Part shown: in pieces, positions 7,062 to 14,073 of the stretch
How positions within the stretch are numbered: position 1 is the first letter of the stretch
Layout: each line of letters starts with the position of its first letter
NCBI GenBank assembly: GCA_002455375.1
Contig: DKKR01000021.1
Location: forward strand, 25,797 to 40,689
DNA: 14,893 nt
Direction of reading: 5' to 3'
Origin: Bacteroidetes bacterium UBA6661
GTDB taxonomy: Bacteria > Bacteroidota > Bacteroidia > AKYH767-A > OLB10
The notes under the pieces: generated by a model
What the model was told of the DNA's origin: nothing
Seen by the model: the letters and a program-made list of their open reading frames with translations, nothing else
The model's database searches: none
Translations under genes and position numbers: made by a program

Positions 7062-7511
7062 ATGGCTGAATTTAAGATGCCCGAACTAAATTCTGTAATC
7101 ATCGCAGGAAACTTAACTAAAGATCCTGTTTTCAGACAAACAACTACCGGTACTCCGGTTGTAAATTTCCACATTGCAAGCAACAGAAGATTCAGAGATA
7201 AAAACGAAGAATGGAAAGAAGATGTTTGCTACGTAGGTATCGTTGCGTGGAATAAACTTGCTGAAAGTTGCAGAGACAAACTCAAAAAAGGTAATGCAGT
7301 TCTGGTTGATGGCGAACTTCAAAGCAGAACTTTCAAAACTGAAGATCAGCAAAGCAGAACAGTAGTAGAAATTAAAGCAAGAAGAATCCAATTCTTAAAC
7401 AAAAGATCAGGTGAAAAAGGTGAGTCTGCAGGTGATGAACCTTCAGTTTTCTCTGATGACAGTTTCGATTCTTTACTTTCTCCTGAAGATTCTGATTTAA
7501 TTAAATCATAA
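7062..7511 (+). CDS. ssb: single-stranded DNA-binding protein
   Basis: Binds and protects single-stranded DNA in replication, repair and recombination. An OB fold fills about residues 9-113: LNSVIIAGNLTKDPVFRQT, TPVVNFHIASNRRF, CYVGIVAWNKLAESCRDKLK, KGNAVLVDGELQSRTF, then VVEIKARRIQFL. The 149-residue length is normal. A strong Shine-Dalgarno GGAGG at 7051-7055 lies six bases before the ATG, unlike most genes in the window. The C-terminal tail is acidic but ends SPEDSDLIKS; the widely conserved Asp-(Ile/Leu)-Pro-Phe tip that contacts partner proteins is missing in this frame and in the alternative frame I checked. A terminator-like hairpin follows directly, so ssb probably closes the rpsF transcript. 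Confidence 0.95.
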   Translation: MAEFKMPELNSVIIAGNLTKDPVFRQTTTGTPVVNFHIASNRRFRDKNEEWKEDVCYVGIVAWNKLAESCRDKLKKGNAVLVDGELQSRTFKTEDQQSRTVVEIKARRIQFLNKRSGEKGESAGDEPSVFSDDSFDSLLSPEDSDLIKS

Positions 7512-7527
7512 TTAAAAAATCATTTCA

Positions 7528-7553
7528 CAATACTCCTTTTTTAAGGAGTATTG
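7528..7553 (+). terminator. intrinsic terminator between ssb and rplI
   Basis: Perfect 11-base-pair stem CAATACTCCTT (7528-7538) with AAGGAGTATTG (7543-7553), loop TTTT, followed by TTTTATT. It lies 16 bases after the ssb stop and would end or attenuate the rpsF-ssb transcript before rplI. Confidence 0.8.
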
Positions 7554-7578
7554 TTTTATTATATAAAAGTTAAAATTT

Positions 7579-8097
7579 ATGAAAATCATTTTAAGACAAG
7601 ATTACGATAATCTCGGCAATGCCGGTGATATTTTAGAGGTTAAAAACGGTTTCGCAAGAAACTTTTTAATCCCAAACGGTTTTGCATGGGAAGCTAACGA
7701 TTCCAACGTAAAACATTTTCAGGATATCAGAAAACAACAGGGCAGAAAACTCGAAAAACAACTCGATGAAGCAAAAAAACTTGCCGGTGACCTTTCTGGT
7801 GTAAGCATTGATATCATTGTGAAAACAGGCGAGGAAGACAGACTTTTCGGGTCTGTAACTACTCAGGATATTCATAATGCTCTTGTTGAAAAAGGATATT
7901 CAAATCTCGATAAAAGAAAAATTCATTTACCTGAAGCTATCAAATCTCTCGGTACTTTTGAGGCGGATGTTAAACTTCATTCTAACGTGATTGCTAAAGT
8001 AAAAGTGAACGTGAAAAAAGAAGGTGCTGAAGAGGAAACTGTTTCTGAGGAAGTAACTTCTGAAACTGAATCAACTGCGGCTGAAACTGCTGAATAA
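7579..8097 (+). CDS. rplI: 50S ribosomal protein L9
   Basis: Large-subunit protein that binds 23S rRNA near the base of the L1 stalk. The N-terminal signature is clear: MKIILRQDYDNLGNAGDILE at the start, with VKNGFARNFLIPNGFA matching the family pattern. A long charged helix follows (residues 45-75), then the C-terminal domain, including RLFGSVTTQDI and GTFEADVKLHSNV. The 172-residue protein is longer than the usual 150 because of an acidic Glu/Thr/Ser-rich tail after residue 150. No Shine-Dalgarno precedes the ATG, and a terminator separates it from ssb. rpsR (S18), commonly found between ssb and rplI, is absent here; the 67-base gap cannot hold it. Confidence 0.96.
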   Translation: MKIILRQDYDNLGNAGDILEVKNGFARNFLIPNGFAWEANDSNVKHFQDIRKQQGRKLEKQLDEAKKLAGDLSGVSIDIIVKTGEEDRLFGSVTTQDIHNALVEKGYSNLDKRKIHLPEAIKSLGTFEADVKLHSNVIAKVKVNVKKEGAEEETVSEEVTSETESTAAETAE

Positions 8098-8123
8098 ATA
8101 AAATTTTCTTTTTTAAATATTAT

Positions 8124-8158
8124 AAAATGCCTCATTTTTTAATGAGGCATTTTTTTTT
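8124..8158 (+). terminator. intrinsic terminator of rplI
   Basis: A stem of at least ten base pairs, ATGCCTCATT (8127-8136) with AATGAGGCAT (8141-8150), loop TTTT, extended by three A-T pairs, followed by a run of eight T at 8151-8158. A textbook rho-independent terminator that separates rplI from korA. Confidence 0.92.
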
Positions 8159-8229
8159 GCCCCCTGTAAATCATTTATACTTTTATATGACCTTATTTTG
8201 AATTCAAAATATGTTATTTTAATTTCTAT

Positions 8230-10095
8230 ATGAGTAATAACGATGATACCACTCTCGTTGGTAATAACCACAATAAAATAACCAAAGAAATTCCTTCTGT
8301 TACTATCAGGTTTGCCGGTGATTCCGGTGATGGGATGCAGTTAACAGGAAATCAATTTACAGATACTGCCGCAATTTTCGGAAATGATATTGGCACTTTG
8401 CCTGATTTCCCTGCGGAAATAAGAGCACCGGTCGGTACTACTTACGGTGTTTCCGGTTTTCAACTTCAGTTTTCAAGCTCTGAAGTTTATACTCCCGGTG
8501 ATGAACTGGATATACTTGTTGCTATGAATCCTGCAGCATTAAAAGTTAATATTAAAGACCTGAAAAAAGGCGGTGTAGTAATCGTAAATTCAGATTCTTT
8601 TGAATTGAAAAATTTACAACTTGCCGGTTATAATGTGAATCCACTTGAAGATAACTCGCTTGATGATTATGAAGTTCTTGAAATTCCCATAACGAAAACT
8701 ACTCTTGAAGTTTTAAAAGAACTTCAGCTTAGCCAAAAAGCGGCTGTCAAATGTAAAAACTTTTTTGCACTCGGTTTAATGTATTGGCTGTATGAAAGAA
8801 GTATGGAAAAAACTATAAGCTGGATTGATGAAAAATTTTCAAAAGACCCTGTAATTGCTGAAGCGAATAAACGTGCTCTAAAAGCGGGATATCATTTCGG
8901 AGAAACTTCTGAAATTTTTTCAGGCAGATTTAACATCAGACCTGCAAAATTACCTTCCGGAACATATCGGTCAATTAGCGGAAATGAAGCACTTGCTATT
9001 GGGCTTGTTTCTGCATCAGTAAAATCAGGATTGAAAACTTTTCTGGCAACTTACCCGATTACTCCGGCTTCTGACATATTACATTTCTTATCCAAGTATA
9101 AAAATTTTGGAATAATGACATTTCAGGCAGAAGATGAAATTGCCTCAGTAACAGCGGCCATAGGTGCTTCTTTTGCCGGCTCTTTAGGTGTTACATCTAC
9201 AAGCGGACCGGGAGTTGCTCTTAAAACTGAAGCAATAGGGCTTGCAGTGATGACTGAACTTCCGTTGATAGTTATTAATGTTCAAAGAGGAGGACCTTCC
9301 ACAGGGCTTCCTACTAAAACTGAACAGGCAGATTTATTGCAGGCGTTATACGGAAGAAACGGTGAATGTCCTGTTGCGGTTGTTGCTCCTTCTTCTCCTT
9401 CTGATTGTTTTAATATGATATTTGAAGCTGTAAGAATTGCAACACAATATATGACTCCTGTAATGTTCCTTTCTGATGGTTATCTTGCCAATGGCTCAGA
9501 ACCCTGGAAAGTAATTTCATCAAATGAACTCCCTGATATAAAAATAAATTTCAGAACAGAGAAAGAAGGATTTTTCCCTTATCTGAGAGATGAAAATCTC
9601 GCAAGACCATGGGCAATACCCGGAACTGCGGGCTTAGAACACAGAATTGGCGGACTTGAAAAACAAAATATTACCGGTAATATAAATTATGAACCTGAGA
9701 ATCATGAAACTATGGTCAAGCTTCGGGCTCAAAAAATTGCCAACATCGCAAATTCAATTCCTGAAATTGAAGTGAATGGTGATCAGGAAGGTGAACTTCT
9801 TGTGCTTGGATGGGGAAGTACATACGGTGCAATCGTTGCAGCAAGCGAAAATGTCAGAGCAAAAGGAAAAAAAGTTTCTTACGCTCACTTGAGATATTTA
9901 AATCCTTTTCCAAAAAATCTTGGAAATGTTCTGGCAAAATTTAATAAGGTTTTAATCCCTGAAATGAATTTAGGACAATTAAACAAAATTATAAGAGCAG
10001 AGTTTTTAACCGATACAGTCGCATTGAACAAAATACAAGGATTACCTTTTAAAGCAAAAGAAATTGAAAGTAAAATTGAGGAGATTCTAAACTAA
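8230..10095 (+). CDS. korA: 2-oxoacid:ferredoxin oxidoreductase, fused gamma-alpha subunit
   Basis: Large subunit of an oxidoreductase that decarboxylates a 2-oxoacid (probably 2-oxoglutarate) to the acyl-CoA and reduces ferredoxin, or runs in reverse in carbon fixation. Residues 22-210 are the gamma domain: RFAGDSGDGMQLTGNQFTDT, then LPDFPAEIRAPVGTTYGVSG. From about residue 250 follow the pyrophosphate-binding domain with YPITPAS (275-281), FQAEDEIASVTAAIGASFAG and TSTSGPGVALKTEAIGLA, then VQRGGPSTGLPTKTEQADL. The C-terminal part, after about residue 430, has the usual transketolase C-like segment with LGWGSTYGAIV. The 621-residue length fits the gamma-alpha fusion. The stop codon shares one base with the korB start. 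No Shine-Dalgarno is visible. Substrate choice cannot be settled from sequence by eye. Confidence 0.94.
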   Translation: MSNNDDTTLVGNNHNKITKEIPSVTIRFAGDSGDGMQLTGNQFTDTAAIFGNDIGTLPDFPAEIRAPVGTTYGVSGFQLQFSSSEVYTPGDELDILVAMNPAALKVNIKDLKKGGVVIVNSDSFELKNLQLAGYNVNPLEDNSLDDYEVLEIPITKTTLEVLKELQLSQKAAVKCKNFFALGLMYWLYERSMEKTISWIDEKFSKDPVIAEANKRALKAGYHFGETSEIFSGRFNIRPAKLPSGTYRSISGNEALAIGLVSASVKSGLKTFLATYPITPASDILHFLSKYKNFGIMTFQAEDEIASVTAAIGASFAGSLGVTSTSGPGVALKTEAIGLAVMTELPLIVINVQRGGPSTGLPTKTEQADLLQALYGRNGECPVAVVAPSSPSDCFNMIFEAVRIATQYMTPVMFLSDGYLANGSEPWKVISSNELPDIKINFRTEKEGFFPYLRDENLARPWAIPGTAGLEHRIGGLEKQNITGNINYEPENHETMVKLRAQKIANIANSIPEIEVNGDQEGELLVLGWGSTYGAIVAASENVRAKGKKVSYAHLRYLNPFPKNLGNVLAKFNKVLIPEMNLGQLNKIIRAEFLTDTVALNKIQGLPFKAKEIESKIEEILN

Positions 10096-11126
10096 TGGAA
10101 GTCAAACAGGAAACCAATACTGCTGTAACATATACAGCAAAAGACTTCGCATCTGACCAGGACGTGAGGTGGTGTCCGGGATGTGGAGATTATTCCATTC
10201 TCGCACAGGTTCAAAGGTCATTACCGGCTTTGGGTATCAAAAAAGAAAATCTTGTATTCGTGGCAGGTATAGGTTGTTCCAGCAGATTCCCTTATTATAT
10301 GAATACGTATGGATTTCATACTATACACGGAAGAGCAACCACAGTTGCCACCGGTGTTAAATGTGCAAATCCTGATTTATCTGTTTGGATTGTTGCCGGT
10401 GATGGTGATTTATTATCAATTGGCGGAAACCATTTCTTGCATATATTAAGAAGAAATCTTGACGTTAATCTTTTACTATTCAATAACAGAATTTACGGTC
10501 TTACAAAAGGTCAATATTCACCAACATCTGAACTTGGGAAAATCACTAAATCTTCTCCGTACGGAACTATTGATAATCCTCTAAATCCTGTTTCACTTGC
10601 CTTAGGTGCTAACGGTACATTTATCGCAAGGTCTATGGATCGAGACCCGAAACATTTGCAAGATATGATTAAGAGAGTTTCAGAACACAAAGGAACTTCA
10701 TTTTTGGAAATATTTCAGAATTGTAATATATTTAATGATGGTGCATTTTTCTTATATACGGAAAAAGATACAAGACCTGATAATGTAATTTATCTTGAAC
10801 ATGGTAAACCATTAGTTTTCGGTGCAAACAAAGATAAAGGAATTAAACTTGACGGATTCACTCCCGTTATTGTAGATTTAAATGATGGAAATTCAAGTAT
10901 AAATGATTTATTGATTCACGATGAAAAATCAAGAGACCTTGCATTTCTGTTAAGTTCATTTGCAGACAGACCGGGTTATCCGGCACCTGTTGGAGTTTTC
11001 CTTGATATTGAACGACCTACTTATGAGTCTCAGTTATATTCACAAATTGAATCAGCAACTGCTAAAAAAGGAAAAGGTGATCTCGATGATATTTTAAAAG
11101 GAACTACCACTTGGACAATCGCATAA
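10095..11126 (+). CDS. korB: 2-oxoacid:ferredoxin oxidoreductase, beta subunit
   Basis: Carries the thiamine diphosphate and one iron-sulphur cluster, and pairs with the product of korA. WCPGCGDYS starts at residue 26; Cys27, Cys30, Cys61 and Cys210 are placed as the four cluster ligands of the two-subunit enzymes. The thiamine-binding motif runs from GDGD (102-105) to FNNRIYGLTKGQYSPTS (129-145). The 343-residue length fits the family. The ATG overlaps the korA stop by one base (TAATG), so the subunits should be made in equal amounts by coupled translation. No separate ferredoxin-like delta subunit gene is next to it, in line with the KorAB type, which needs an external ferredoxin. 2-Oxoglutarate is the likely substrate by family, but pyruvate or another oxoacid is possible. 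Confidence 0.94.
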   Translation: MEVKQETNTAVTYTAKDFASDQDVRWCPGCGDYSILAQVQRSLPALGIKKENLVFVAGIGCSSRFPYYMNTYGFHTIHGRATTVATGVKCANPDLSVWIVAGDGDLLSIGGNHFLHILRRNLDVNLLLFNNRIYGLTKGQYSPTSELGKITKSSPYGTIDNPLNPVSLALGANGTFIARSMDRDPKHLQDMIKRVSEHKGTSFLEIFQNCNIFNDGAFFLYTEKDTRPDNVIYLEHGKPLVFGANKDKGIKLDGFTPVIVDLNDGNSSINDLLIHDEKSRDLAFLLSSFADRPGYPAPVGVFLDIERPTYESQLYSQIESATAKKGKGDLDDILKGTTTWTIA

Positions 11127-11150
11127 ATTATTTATAAAAAATTATATTTA

Positions 11151-11546
11151 ATGACAGAAACATCTTCAAATACAATTACTAAAGGCATAAGGATTCAGGT
11201 ATATCCTGAATTTTTACCGGAATATTCCGATACTGAAAATTTTCAGTTTTTTTTCAAATATAGGATTGTAATCACTAATGAAAGTGATGAACCGGTAAAA
11301 TTGATTTCCAGAAAATGGCTTATCATTAATGCTGATGGTGATGAAGAAATTGTTGAAGGTTTAGGTGTTGTCGGACAAAATCCATATATTCAGCCCAGTG
11401 AAAATTTTGAATATGAGAGTAATTGTCCTTTGAATACTCCTTGGGGAACAATGGAAGGAAGCTATAATTTCAGGAAAAATGATGGGTCAGATTTTGATGC
11501 GACAATTTCAAGATTTTATCTCGTTTCAGAACTTCAGGAACATTGA
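11151..11546 (+). CDS. apaG: ApaG-domain protein
   Basis: Small cytoplasmic protein of the ApaG (DUF525) fold, a beta-sandwich whose role in bacteria is unclear; the E. coli gene has been linked to cobalt and magnesium resistance. The whole 131-residue protein is the domain. Seen: KGIRIQVYPEFLPEYS, then FKYRIVITNESDEPVKLISR, KWLIINADG, GVVGQNPYIQPSENFEYES, CPLNTPWGTMEGSYNF and a closing ISRFYLV. These match the family core around VxGxGVVGxxPxLxPGExFxY and GxMxGxY. It lies 24 bases after korB on the same strand, possibly in the same transcript, with no Shine-Dalgarno. Confidence 0.92.
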   Translation: MTETSSNTITKGIRIQVYPEFLPEYSDTENFQFFFKYRIVITNESDEPVKLISRKWLIINADGDEEIVEGLGVVGQNPYIQPSENFEYESNCPLNTPWGTMEGSYNFRKNDGSDFDATISRFYLVSELQEH

Positions 11547-11580
11547 AAGTTTTTAATAATTAAATAACCAATTTTATAAA

Positions 11581-11952
11581 ATGAAAACAGGTGCATTTTC
11601 AATTAGTCTTAGTGTAAATAATTTACAGGAATCTAAAAAATTTTATGAAACTTTAGGATTTAAGGTTTTTGGTGGAGATGAAAAATTCAATTATTTAATT
11701 ATGAAAAATGGCAATGCGTTGATTGGTTTATTCCAGGGAATGTTTGCCGGAAACATAATCACTTTTAATCCTGGTTGGGATGAAAATGCCATGAAATTGG
11801 AAAAATATGAAGATGTCAGAGAAATTCAAAAACATTTAAAATCCAATAATATAAAATTAGAAACGGAAGCTGATGAAAATACTACTGGTCCTGCAAGTTT
11901 CACTTTAAAAGATCCGGATGGTAATGATATTTTATTCGATCAGCATATATAG
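11581..11952 (+). CDS. VOC (glyoxalase/bleomycin-resistance-like) family protein
   Basis: A 123-residue protein of the vicinal oxygen chelate superfamily, made of two beta-alpha-beta-beta-beta modules. The first opens FSISLSVNNLQESKKFYETL with GFKVFGGDEKFNYLIMKN; the second ends SFTLKDPDGNDILFDQH, the usual close of these folds. The first metal position, often His or Glu near the start, is Ser here, so metal binding is doubtful and the activity cannot be named. It follows apaG by 34 bases on the same strand and is probably the last gene of the korAB-apaG run. No clear terminator follows. Confidence 0.88.
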   Translation: MKTGAFSISLSVNNLQESKKFYETLGFKVFGGDEKFNYLIMKNGNALIGLFQGMFAGNIITFNPGWDENAMKLEKYEDVREIQKHLKSNNIKLETEADENTTGPASFTLKDPDGNDILFDQHI

Positions 11953-12175
11953 TTTTTATTGATTTTAAGGTTACAATTTATTTTGTTAACTGATTTAAAA
12001 ATATAGTAGTTAATAAATATTCCCAATTAAATTAAAGTTACATTTAAGATAACTTTACAATCTCAAGATTTAAACTTACACCATAAAACTGCTAATTGCA
12101 TTATAAATAAAGCAGTTACATTCCTCAAGACCACAATAATTTAAATTTTAAAACTTACATTCTTTAAAAGTTTAC
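11953..12175. other. AT-rich intergenic region after the VOC gene
   Basis: No gene is visible in any frame. A seven-base-pair inverted repeat AAAGTTA/TAACTTT at 12034-12056 is too weak to call a terminator. The promoter of the next gene begins right after. Confidence 0.5.
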
Positions 12176-12208
12176 TTTGTAAAACCTCATTCATTTATTG
12201 TAATTTTG
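12176..12208 (+). promoter_or_regulatory. Bacteroidetes-type promoter (-33 TTTG, -7 TAATTTTG)
   Basis: TTTG at 12176-12179 and TAATTTTG at 12201-12208 are both exact matches to the Bacteroidetes primary sigma factor consensus (TTTG and TAnnTTTG), with a 21-base spacer. Transcription would start near 12215, giving a leader of about 50 bases before the ATG at 12264. This is the clearest complete promoter in the window. Confidence 0.7.
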
Positions 12209-12263
12209 TATAAACAATTTGTTAAACAAAATTTTATCAAAAACAATAAAAGAAAATAAAAAA

Positions 12264-12635
12264 ATGAAAAATCTAAAAGTAATCATCTGGGTAGCTCTTT
12301 CAGTAATCGTTTTAAACGGTATCTTTTTTTCACTAAACCCTTCAGATTCAGTATCAGGTGAAGTTAGTAAATTATCAGTATCATCAGATGTAACAGATTT
12401 TAAAGTTGAAAATACTGAAAATAATTCTATACTTGTAAAAAGTTTTGATAAATCAGGTAAGTTAAATTGGGAAAAAGAAATTGTTTATCAAAATGAAAAT
12501 TTAGCGAAGAACGTATTTGTTGATAATGGTGATATAAATGTTGAATTCACTTCTTTTGATTTAAAAGGTAAAGAAGTTAATGGTGTGATATCTTATAAAT
12601 CAAATGGCGACTTAAAAAATATTTCAATCGAATAA
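12264..12635 (+). CDS. small predicted secreted or membrane-anchored protein, unknown function
   Basis: I do not recognise this protein. From the ATG at 12264 it has 123 residues. A basic MKNLK and a hydrophobic run of about 18 residues (IIWVALSVIVLNGIFF) form a signal peptide or a single anchor. The rest is hydrophilic and probably beta-rich, with Asn, Asp, Lys and Ser common; phrases such as SFDKSGKLNWEKEI and SYKSNGDLKNISIE suggest short antiparallel repeats like those in small periplasmic or surface proteins. Reading could also begin at a TTG at 12219, adding 15 residues, but those are Lys/Asn-rich and would push the signal peptide away from the N-terminus, so I prefer the ATG. It has its own strong promoter and terminator, so it is a single-gene unit. 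Confidence 0.75.
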   Translation: MKNLKVIIWVALSVIVLNGIFFSLNPSDSVSGEVSKLSVSSDVTDFKVENTENNSILVKSFDKSGKLNWEKEIVYQNENLAKNVFVDNGDINVEFTSFDLKGKEVNGVISYKSNGDLKNISIE

Positions 12636-12653
12636 AAAAACTTTTTTTACTGA

Positions 12654-12683
12654 AAAAAAAAGGGGCTCATTGCCCCTTTTTTT
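12654..12683. terminator. bidirectional intrinsic terminator
   Basis: GGGGC (12662-12666) pairs with GCCCC (12672-12676) around loop TCATT, flanked by a run of A before and seven T after, which also pair. Because both flanks are A/T runs it can stop transcription from the small secreted protein gene on the plus strand and from the TPR gene on the minus strand, which converge here. Confidence 0.9.
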
Positions 12684-12703
12684 ATTAATTAAAAATACAA
12701 TGG

Positions 12704-13924
12704 TCAAAATTCTATAAGACCTTCGTTTTTCAATTTTTGCTTCGCTTTTTCATAAACATCAATATTATCCGGGTCAACTTGAATTAATCTGTCTAAAACT
12801 TCTATTGTCCCACTGATATCTTTTTTATATGCGAGAAACAGTGCATAATTTTGCAAAACAATTATGTCATCCGGATCAAGTAGTAAAGATTTTTTTAAGT
12901 AATATTGAGCTTTCTCATCATTTTTCGTGTACCAATATAATAATCCAATATCATTTAAAGTATTACTATGATTTGAATCTAAATTCATAGACTTCTCATA
13001 AAAATAACCAGCTTTAATAAAATCATCTTTATTGAAATAATATACACCTAAATGATAAAAATCTAAATAGTCAAATCTATCATCCATAATTGGTTCTAAA
13101 ACCATATAATATTGAAATGAATTTTCTAAACTATCTAATTTTGCATAACTTCTACCCAAATATAGATTCTTCAGAATTATATAATCATCTGTATCATAAA
13201 ATAATAAAAAATCCTGAATTGCTAATTCATACTTCTTTAAATAATATAGAAGCAATCCTCTTAAAACAAAATAATATTCATCTTCACTGTGCAATAAAAT
13301 TGCTTTATTAATGTTTTCATATGCTTTATTATATTCTTCTCTTATATAATAATATCTGGCATAATGTTTATAAACTTCTGAATAACTGTTATCTATTTTT
13401 TCTAATTTCTGTATAGAAGTGAAAAAATCAGTTGAATCCTCAATATAAAATTTCAAATCACAATATAAACTGAGTGCTGCTTGATGTTGATCATTAGTAC
13501 TTAATATTTTCTCAAGTAATTTTAACGATTTCAAGTTTGAATCCAATATATGATAAAAAAGAGCTCCAAAAAACATATTAGAATCAGTTGGAGCAAGATC
13601 TAAACCGTTTTGTATATAATCAAAAGATTTTGCTTGTTCTTCCAATATAGCATAATTATAAGCGATGCTGAAATAAGACCTGTAGTAATTGTGAGTTTTG
13701 ATTAATTTTTCAAAAATTTCATTTGATTTTTCCAATTCACCGTATTCTCTGTAATGAAGTGCAAGAGATTTCATTAATTCTAAACTGTTATTATCATTTA
13801 GAAGACTATCAAGAAGTTCTTTTTCTCTATTTTTATATGCTAAACTATCTTCAATACTTAGCTGTGCTGTGGCAGTTTCTGATAAAATGATTAATAAAAG
13901 AAATGATAATTTAATTATTTTCAT
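12704..13924 (-). CDS. secreted/periplasmic tetratricopeptide-repeat protein
   Basis: A 406-residue protein with an N-terminal signal peptide (MKIIKLSFLLLIILSETATA, probable cut before Gln21). The rest is a run of about nine or ten TPR helix pairs; clear ones include YSEVYKHYARYYYIREEYNK followed by AYENINKAILL, LDFYHLGVYYFNKDDFIKAG with YFYEKSMNLD, and LNDIGLLYWYTKNDEKAQYY with LKKSLLLDPDD. TPR arrays hold protein partners, so a scaffold role in the periplasm or at the envelope is likely, but no partner can be named. There is no lipobox cysteine at the cut site. It faces the small secreted protein and shares the terminator with it. The ATG is supported by the signal peptide; no Shine-Dalgarno is seen. 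Confidence 0.88.
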   Translation of the reverse strand: MKIIKLSFLLLIILSETATAQLSIEDSLAYKNREKELLDSLLNDNNSLELMKSLALHYREYGELEKSNEIFEKLIKTHNYYRSYFSIAYNYAILEEQAKSFDYIQNGLDLAPTDSNMFFGALFYHILDSNLKSLKLLEKILSTNDQHQAALSLYCDLKFYIEDSTDFFTSIQKLEKIDNSYSEVYKHYARYYYIREEYNKAYENINKAILLHSEDEYYFVLRGLLLYYLKKYELAIQDFLLFYDTDDYIILKNLYLGRSYAKLDSLENSFQYYMVLEPIMDDRFDYLDFYHLGVYYFNKDDFIKAGYFYEKSMNLDSNHSNTLNDIGLLYWYTKNDEKAQYYLKKSLLLDPDDIIVLQNYALFLAYKKDISGTIEVLDRLIQVDPDNIDVYEKAKQKLKNEGLIEF

Positions 13925-14001
13925 TCGGAATATTATTTTTCAAATATCGTAATATTTAATAATAATTACAATTAATTTTCTTAATGAGAGTAATTCAATA
14001 A

Positions 14002-14041
14002 AAATATAAAAAAATGGTCTAATAAATATATATTAGACCAT
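14002..14041 (-). terminator. intrinsic terminator of the outer-membrane barrel gene
   Basis: A perfect 11-base-pair stem, ATGGTCTAATA (14014-14024) with TATTAGACCAT (14031-14041), loop AATATA. Read on the minus strand it is followed by TTTTTTTATATTTTT, a good U tract, and lies about 30 bases after the stop of the barrel gene. Confidence 0.82.
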
Positions 14042-14073
14042 CTGATTTAAAACTTAAATTTATTCTTTAATAA

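Noticed and set aside
8197..8227. TTTG-N19-TAATTTCT as a korA promoter
   Set aside because: The -7 match is poor, and transcription would begin at or after the korA ATG at 8230.
11151..11952. apaG and the VOC gene as parts of the oxidoreductase
   Set aside because: They follow korB closely, but nothing in their folds links them to the enzyme; shared transcription is the most that can be said.
12034..12056. Hairpin after the VOC gene as a terminator
   Set aside because: Only seven A/T-rich base pairs with a nine-base loop and no T tract.
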